A stretch of DNA of 64,000 nucleotides, from positions 93,701,071-93,765,070 of the forward strand of contig NC_084793.1 of assembly GCF_963169125.1 (NCBI RefSeq), in the 5' to 3' direction. Positions 57,561 through 64,000 of this stretch are shown here, piece after piece (position 1 is the first letter of the stretch; each line of letters begins with the position of its first letter). The notes under the pieces were generated by a model. It did not search any database and was not told the DNA's origin. It worked only from the letters and a program-made list of their open reading frames with translations. Origin of the DNA: Humulus lupulus. Lineage: Eukaryota > Streptophyta > Magnoliopsida > Rosales > Cannabaceae. The translations under genes and the position numbers were made by a program.

Positions 57561-59838
57561 ATGCCCAAGAAAAATGCCGCCAGCTCGTCATCCCAGTAGG
57601 CCAGCAAAGGAAAAGAGGTGGCAACAGACTCCCCAATTCCCCACTTTGGTCCCATCGTGGAGAAGGAGGTCGAGGTGGGACCTGACGCCTTCTTTGAGGC
57701 CGAGAGGATCACCTCGAAGGTCACAACCTAGGGGAAAGTCAATAAAATCCTGCTCTCCCACAACATCGAGATAGGGAAGGGCGCCCTGGTCGTCCGTCCT
57801 ACCCTGGAGGGCGAGCGGAGCTGCGCATCGCTCGATGAGGAGTTTGCGGCCTGGAGCGACGAACACCTCAAGGGTGAGACCTTTCTCCCCTTGGACCTGT
57901 ACTTCGCGAACTTCTTAAATTTTGTGAAGCTGGCCCCCTTTCAGCTCCCCCCTAACTCCTACCATTTGTTAGCGGGGTTGAAGTACTTGTTCCTGAAGCA
58001 GGAATGGGAGGTCACCACGCCGGCGGACATCCTGTACTTTTTCTGCCTCAAAGCCAGCCCGGACCAACGGGGGTAAGGTGACGGGTTCTACTACCTGACC
58101 CGTTTTCCCAATTCGGCCGTGGTCATCGAGCTGCCCAGCCACCCTAGTGACTTCAAAGATCAATTCTTCATGTTAATGGGGTTTCGCAACTGCGAATATC
58201 ATTACTTCAACCGTCCTCGTAAGTTCCTTTTAACTTTAGCTCGCTAGCTTGTCGCTGATTAGTCTCTTTCCATTCGTTGCTGACTTAAAAACTATCGTGC
58301 AGCTATTTTCGCGAGGACGGCTAAGTCAGTGACCCTTGGTGGTCAATACGAAACCTTGGCGGGGCTCCCCCCAAGTGAAAAAGACTACCGCCAGCTCTTG
58401 TCTAATGAGACGATGCTGATGTGTAAGTTAATTTCCCCAGGCCAGACTCTGGCTTTGAGGAGGCCGCGGACCATCCCCGCTGCTCACGAGATGGCGTCCA
58501 TCCCCGAGGAGGAGGCCGCGGATGAGGACGAGGACGAGGACGAGGTCCCCCTCGTGCGCTAAAAGTGAGCCCTTGAGGTCGCCCAGGGGGCCAACGCGGA
58601 GCGGACCCAGTCCGGGGCAGCAGCCGGCCCCTCTGGCCAAGGTAACCCTTACTTATTTAGGGACTTAAATAGGGCTGCCGCGGACCTACGGCTTGCTAGG
58701 TTTAACCCCAACCACCTCGTTCACCGCCACCAAAATGACCCAGACCGCAACGTCACCCTACTCTAATGTGTTGACCAGCTCGTGTTGCATCATGACATGG
58801 GCCGCCCTAGGGGTACTGTAGTAGTAGATAATACTCTGGCTTTTAGGTCGGCATTCTTTGAAGAGTACGGGACCAACCTTAGGTCGTGGCCCTCCCTTCT
58901 GGAGGGTGTAGTAGCTCCGGGTCTTAGGCAGTATGTAGAGGAGTCCAGTCCCGAGGTGGATCCGGACCTAGAGCCTCCTCTCATTCGTGAAGTCATTATC
59001 TTAGACTCCCCCGTAAAAGCTCCGGGGCCGGAGGTCTTGACAATAGATTCCTCCTCTAGATCAGAGGGTAGGACCCTCTTAAATACATTACTCTTTGCTT
59101 TGCAATCATATATTTTTACATGTGTACTGACGACTTGTTGTCCTTGTTTCAGGTGAGGAGATGTCGCAGCCCGGGGGTAACGATCTGCGATCTATGTTTC
59201 AGGGGGGAAACCCTTCCTCTGGGCCGTCCGGGCCTTTGGTGAAGAGGCTCCGGTTGGCGAAGAAAGTTGTTGGGACATCCTCCAAGTCCCCAGCCAAGGG
59301 GAAAGGCCAGGGTCCCTTCGTCACCGAAAAAATGCCTCCACCCCCTCCTGCGGTAGAGAAGATGGCTCCACCTCCCCCGCGACCTCCCGTCCCTGCCCAG
59401 GAAAAGGAGGTACCAACCAGGACCTTGGCGGCTCCGGCTCCCACTGTGCGCATCCCGGTCAACACTCAGGCCCTGGAGAAAATCCCCAAGGCCTTTCGAG
59501 GGACGGTTTACGAAACCACGAGCTATAGGGTGGATCATTACTACAACGCCACCCCAAGGGACTTGCGGGAGATCGAGACGAGGAGCCCTGAGAACGTGAT
59601 GGAGTCTTCACTAGGGATGACCCTCACGGTAAGTTCACTTTACCATTGGTTCTTTCTGCTTTATTTCTAAGGCACTCGCCTCACATCTTTTAGTCTTGCA
59701 GGTGGCTTTGGCTCTCCACCGGAGCATATCTCGGTCCAAGGCCAGGCTTCCAGAGATCAGGGGCGAGCATCAGGCTGTCTAGGCCGCCCTCATGTCCGCT
59801 CAGCAACAGGAGCAGGATGCCAAAGCCACCCTGGCGAC
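57561..59838 (+). pseudogene. Antisense gene (aORF) of Tat element D, best preserved copy
   Basis: ATG at 57561 opens MPKKNAASSSSQ. Exon 1 to about 58214 reads IPHFGPIVEKEVEVGPD, FFEAERITSKV, VRPTLEGERSCASLDEEF, AAWSDEHLKGETFLPLDLYF, FLNFVKLAPFQLPPNSYHLL and TPADILYFFCLK. In-frame stops are at 57597, 57729 and 58074. Introns with GT-AG ends lie at about 58214-58301, 59068-59152 and 59629-59701. Later exons read LGGQYETLAGLPPSEKDYRQ, an acidic DEDEDEDEVPLVR block, VVVDNTLAFRSAFFEEYG, and a Pro/Lys-rich part (MPPPPPAVEKM). The copy in B has the same order. The first part resembles the 'putative gypsy type transposon' family. Role unknown. A young LTR element cuts it at 59838. Confidence 0.75.
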
Positions 59839-60212
59839 TGTTATATTATTTTAATAATATAATGTTAGATTAAATAATGTGACATAATGTGATTTGTCAC
59901 ACAAATGTGATTTGTCACATCTTGTAACATATTATTGAGAGTCACAAAATTGGACACATGTGTGTGTCCAAATGTGACATATTTTGGAGTTACAAAATCA
60001 GTTACAAATTTGTAACTCCCAAATATTACCCAATAATGTGTATATTATATGTTACACATTTGAGATTGGATTTCATAAAGCCATATGAGAAATGGCTGAT
60101 AGAGATGTGATTTTAACTCTCATATTGTGTATGGAAGTTACAAAATCAAGTGGGAATAAATTGAACGTTTTGAAAAAAAACTTAAAAAATTAGTTGCTGA
60201 AACTGACCAAGG

Positions 60213-60241
60213 GCCGCGGCGCTTGAAACAAGCGCCGCGGC
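60213..60241. repeat. GC-rich perfect hairpin in the LTR
   Basis: gccgcggcgcttg, loop aaa, caagcgccgcggc: a 13-bp perfect stem in an otherwise AT-rich LTR. It lies about 170-200 bp upstream of the TATA box. The arm recurs exactly at 30857-30869. Confidence 0.85.
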
Positions 60242-60410
60242 GCTAGTGGCTGACAGATTCATACTAAGTCGGTTTTTATCCAATTTTGAACGTTTCCAAC
60301 AGCCAAGTAACTCCCAAATCTCTATTTTAATTCCATAAAACATCCAATTAAACATTGGTAACAACCATGGGGGTTGGTGGAATTTGAAATTCAAAGGGGT
60401 ATCTCAAACT

Positions 60411-60420
60411 CTATAAATAG
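60411..60420 (+). promoter_or_regulatory. TATA box of the young LTR
   Basis: CTATAAATAG, followed about 25-35 bp later by a plausible transcription start in cacttgtaagacacacc. It divides U3 from R in the 5' LTR. Confidence 0.6.
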
Positions 60421-61829
60421 GAGCCTAATGCTCACTTGTAAGACACACCATTTTTCATCCACAAAGCACTTGGCTGAAAAATACACCAAAAAGCTTGATA
60501 ATTCCAGAGAGCTATTTCCTAGAGAGATCCCTTAGTGCTTAGAGAATAGGGGGAAATAAGCTTTTGGACAAAGGTCTTGAACCTTGTTCAAGTTGGTGAT
60601 CCCCACTACTCTACACTTTGGTTGTGTGAGAGTTTGTTTGTGTTTTTCATTCTTGTGTTCTTCTTAGTTACTTGTATTGTTATAGTATTGAGTTTGTAAT
60701 CTTCTTCTTCTACATCCTTTTATTTACTTGTATTTTGAGCAATTGAGTTGTAATACTTATTTAATAAATATTATCTTGTCCATTGTATTTTTGCATAGAG
60801 TTGTAATTGGTTTTTCCATTTTTCCATTGAGCAATAATATATATTCTCTAACAATCAAAAGCTTATTTTCCTTTTCAATGGAAGGAGAAGCCATAGAGAT
60901 CTTGTGAGGATCCAACCTTGAAAAGATGGTAAGATAAGGTAATGTTCTTCTTTGGTTTTCTTAGAAGATCTAATGGTTTTCTTATAGTGATAGAATTGAG
61001 AAGAAGAAAAGTTTATAAATGAGATTCATTGTATTCTAATCTCCTTTGTTTTATAATGGTTAGATTAGAAGATAATTCAATATGTTGAGTTTTTGTTATA
61101 TGTGATTAACATGTAAATAGTCTAGTAGATTATTGGATAATATGATAAGCATGTTATAGAATTGTCTTATTATGAGATACATTGTAACATATGTTACACA
61201 TCTTTTTATGAAAGTTAAATCTTTAGAAGTGAACTTTTGAGAAGCTCTACATAATCTAGTGATTTTTAATCTTATGTGTATGTTATATGTGAGATAGTAA
61301 GACATACATTTGACATGAAAATTATTTTTTATAAATCATGATAATTAGGTAGTTTTTGACATGCCTATATATTGATTTCGTGAATCAATAGAATATATCA
61401 ATATGTGGATATGTGAATTATTGTATGATATTTGTGATATATTTACAATATTATTATGAGATTAACAATGCATGCTAATATGATGGATGTATGTTGACAA
61501 CTATGTGAAATCATAATCATGTAAACATTTGTGAGATGTTAATATGTTTTATCCTATATTGATGAGAATTATCATGATTATTATGGTGTGCCATATAATA
61601 TGATTATTAAGGTGATAATAATATTAATATGTTTTATCCTCTATTATTGAAATATGATGAGTTACCATTTATTTGGTAAATAAAGATAATTATTTGAGAA
61701 ACTAAATTTCTCATTTAAGTGTTGACCATCTCATTTGATGAGATAAGAAAAGATGAAACTAAGGGGGGTTACATCTTTTAATGGTTGTGTCTTGCCATTG
61801 CAAGAAAAATGGATCAAAGTGGATTAAAA

Positions 61830-61862
<33 letters not shown>

Positions 61863-61863
61863 T
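61830..61863. repeat. AAT microsatellite
   Basis: About 11 uninterrupted AAT units inside the young element. Confidence 0.9.
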
Positions 61864-63629
61864 ATGGGATGACATATTGACTCAATAGACTTATAGTCTA
61901 AAGAATGGTCAAAAGAGAAAATATTTGAGAATTATTTAGTGACAATAATTCTTAAATATTGAATATCTCAATGAGGAGACATTACAAAATTGGAGAAGCA
62001 ATTTTGAATCTTTACACCAATGGTGAATAAAAGAGAACTTTATTCATTTTGGTTAAAGATGGTGATATGTTTAATTTAATCTCAATGAGGAGATAATTTT
62101 AAACAAAACATAAGAAATCAAAGTGTTTAAATAAATCAATGAGGGTTTATTTTCTTTGATTTAAAGTGTTTAGAAAATTGACATTTTCATTTTGATTTTG
62201 ATGAGAAAATAAATGGATGTCAACTTGATGTTTTCAAAAGAATCTCAAAGAGAATCTTAGAAAATACATAAAAGTTGTTTAAGTGATTTTGAGATTATTT
62301 AGACAACTAAAATTGAAAATTTGTGATTATTTGAATGAGAAATTCTCACATTACACTTTGTTCACATTTTAATTTGTGAAATATATAAAAGAAAGCAACC
62401 AAGTGAAAGTTACTTTCAAATAAGTGTGTCTTGCTTTAAGCAAGTAAATGAATCAAGATAAACATTGAGGTTTTTATCTTGATCTATTGAGTGTTTATCA
62501 TGAAGCTTATGGACTCATGATGAACTTTGAGAATCATAGGCATAGATTTATCTTGGAGGATAAATGACTTATTAGAAATGAAGAGATTTCTATTTTAAAG
62601 TGATATTTTATTATCATTATGTGAAAAATGTGGGGGTGATGCTCCAAAGTTAATCAATTTATTATTAATTGATTAATTTGGTCATTCTATCAAATAGGTG
62701 ATTTGGAATTCCACATTCTAAATCACATTGGCTATATGTGTATAGAATGGATAAATCTAGACATGCTTGGTGTCTAAAGTTACTGTTTGTAATATTTTGA
62801 TTCAAGAAGGAATCAATTTAAACATAAAGGAGAATTTTAGAAACAAAGAGGTTTCTAGAATTAATATTCAAGGAAAATGTTTATCTTGGATGTAAAACTA
62901 TAAAATAGTGGAGGTGTTGACTATGGTCAAAATCACTATTTTAAAGGGGTAACTATTTTAATCAAACTATGGCTAGCAAGAAAGTTTGAATAAAATAATG
63001 AGAGTGTCTAAGTATGCATACATGAGAAAAGAAATGATTCAAATGGAATTATTTCTACATCTTAAGGGGTGGGACTTAGACTTCCTAAAGAGATTCACAG
63101 TTGATGGTAACCTATCTTAATACTAGTAACCAAACTAGTATTAGGTTCAATAGGTAATAACAAGTCAATCAAGTGAATAGATAGTAGTACTCAAATTTTG
63201 TCCCATCTGAGATATGAGTACTAGTGTGTTACCAAAAAGAGGGTTAAAACTGAAAGGTTTTTTAATAGAACTCAGTTTCGAAAAGACAAGTATTTTAGGG
63301 TAACAAAATACTATAAGAGTTCTACCTATATAGACCTAGGGGTGGTGCCGCCCCTCATGAGAATTGGGAGTCATTCTCAAGAAAAGTCTATGAATGGAAT
63401 GTGCACATGGCCATTAACGGTGCAAAAGCGAGACATTGAGATCTCAAGTGAACATAGCAAAGGTGTGTGTGTTATCACCGGTTTGTTATCAAGGGATAGT
63501 GGTTCAATGCTTCGGCAACCAAAATTTCAACAAACTTTGTGATAATTACACTAAGGTAAAATTCAAGTCGAAAGACATTTTACTTTATGCACCAATGCAA
63601 AGGTTTCTATAGAGAGTCATTATTTAATC

Positions 63630-63704
63630 AAGTGGGGGAATATTATATTTTAATATAATGTCTTGATTGATTAAATAAGTGTTACAAAAAGTGATTATTT
63701 AATC
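63630..63704 (+). repeat. Imperfect duplicate of the polypurine tract and LTR start
   Basis: aagtgggggaatattatatt (63630-63649) and the following ttaatataatg...gattaaataa copy the true junction at 63706-63750 (aagtgggggaatgttatatt, ttaataatataatgttagat), about 76 bp earlier. Confidence 0.75.
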
Positions 63705-63705
63705 T

Positions 63706-63716
63706 AAGTGGGGGAA
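63706..63716 (+). promoter_or_regulatory. Polypurine tract of the young element
   Basis: aagtgggggaa abuts the TGTTATATT of the 3' LTR. Confidence 0.85.
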
Positions 63717-64000
63717 TGTTATATTATTTTAATAATATAATGTTAGATTAAATAATGTGACATAATGTGATTTGTCACACAAATGTGATTTGTCACATCT
63801 TGTAACATATTATTGAGAGTCACAAAATTGGACACATGTGTGTGTCCAAATGTGACATATTTTGGAGTTACAAAATCAGTTACAAATTTGTAACTCCCAA
63901 ATATTACCCAATAATGTGTATATTATATGTTACACATTTGAGATTGGATTTCATAAAGCCATATGAGAAATGGTTGATAGAGATGTGATTTTAACTCTCA
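63717..64000 (+). mobile_element. 3' LTR of the young element, partial
   Basis: Matches 59839-60122 with one substitution. It is cut by the window end. Confidence 0.95.

Larger units (their letters stand above)
59839..60853 (+). mobile_element. 5' LTR of the young element
   Basis: Starts TGTTATATT. The end at 60853 (ctctaaca) is chosen because TAACA pairs with the TGTTA start; it cannot be checked against the 3' copy. A perfect palindrome ttatattatt-tt-aataatataa lies at 59841-59862. Other pairs are gagttacaaa with tttgtaactc (about 59987-60020) and ggacac with gtgtcc. TATA box CTATAAATAG at 60411; AATAAA near 60762. Confidence 0.7.
60854..63705 (+). other. Non-coding interior of the young element
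   Basis: No frame longer than about 70 codons. A weak primer-site-like atcaaaagc follows the LTR end; it resembles, but does not match, the usual tRNA-Met site. Words such as tcaatgaggaga(c/t)a recur (61970, 62085, 62140). A gtgtcttgc...gcaag stem recurs at about 61787 and 62428, each followed by gatcaa- or aatcaag-type text. Such structure may serve RNA packaging or dimerisation. Confidence 0.6.
59839..64000 (+). mobile_element. Young non-autonomous LTR retrotransposon (runs off the window)
   Basis: 5' LTR at 59839, 3' LTR from 63717 to the window end. The 284 bp of LTR that can be compared differ at one site only (C at 60096, T at 63974). The polypurine tract AAGTGGGGGAA before the 3' LTR is of the Ty1/copia kind. 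The 2.85-kb interior has no gag or pol frame, so it must use proteins from another element. Candidate 5' TSD is gcgac (59834-59838); the other copy is outside. Confidence 0.85.

Noticed and set aside
59149..59538. 129-codon minus-strand frame opposite the element D antisense gene
   Set aside because: Shadow of a GC-rich plus-strand exon whose reading is supported by the B copy.
1..64000. CRISPR arrays, operons, rRNA or tRNA genes
   Set aside because: None seen; the window is eukaryotic repeat DNA, and the B-box-like strings at 47689 and 52045 lack a full tRNA structure.

Overview
This is a plant nuclear window, most likely from a eudicot with a repeat-rich genome. I cannot name the species. 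It is AT-rich and holds no host gene I can support. Nearly every coding trace belongs to a transposable element, mostly Ty3/gypsy LTR retrotransposons of the Tat lineage (archaeal-type RNase H, DLNKACP-type RT, an extra antisense ORF) and the Athila lineage. There are also long-LTR gypsy solo LTRs, a CACTA transposon, two MITEs, a LINE tail and a young non-autonomous LTR element. All coding copies carry stops or frameshifts.

Layout. 1-900: AT-rich flank with a reiterated 38-bp motif. 900-2785: minus-strand Tat fragment A (3' LTR, then RNase H). 2786-12879: plus-strand Tat fragment B, with two successive RT regions, RNase H, integrase, an antisense ORF and a 3' LTR; it is joined head-to-head to A. 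13171-36310: Tat element C with both LTRs. Two insertions split it: a 2.1-kb solo LTR (18407-20518) and a minus-strand Athila element (22551-34150), whose gag is itself split by another solo LTR (29900-32067). 36311-38883: AT-rich DNA with a GC-richer patch that may be organellar. 38884-45208: CACTA element with exact 3-bp TSD, carrying a long solo LTR (41149-45145) that carries another solo LTR (43398-44905). 45209-55799: mostly non-coding DNA with a 330-bp foldback MITE, a heat-shock-element-like cluster, a decayed minus-strand gag, a 533-bp hAT-like MITE and a LINE tail. 55800-59838: minus-strand Tat element D, with its antisense gene on the plus strand. 59839-64000: a very young non-autonomous LTR element inserted into that gene; its 3' LTR runs off the window.

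The most interesting system is the gene carried antisense between pol and the 3' LTR of the Tat elements. Coding sequence is recognisable in three copies (B, C, D). A TATA-like box lies about 210-265 bp from the polypurine tract in all four elements. Copy D shows a 5'-leader intron and further GT-AG introns, and B and D encode related proteins; B shows a coiled-coil C-terminus. Other points of interest are a GC-rich palindrome shared by unrelated LTRs, the HSE cluster beside a TATA box, and a nonsense spectrum that looks C-to-T biased.
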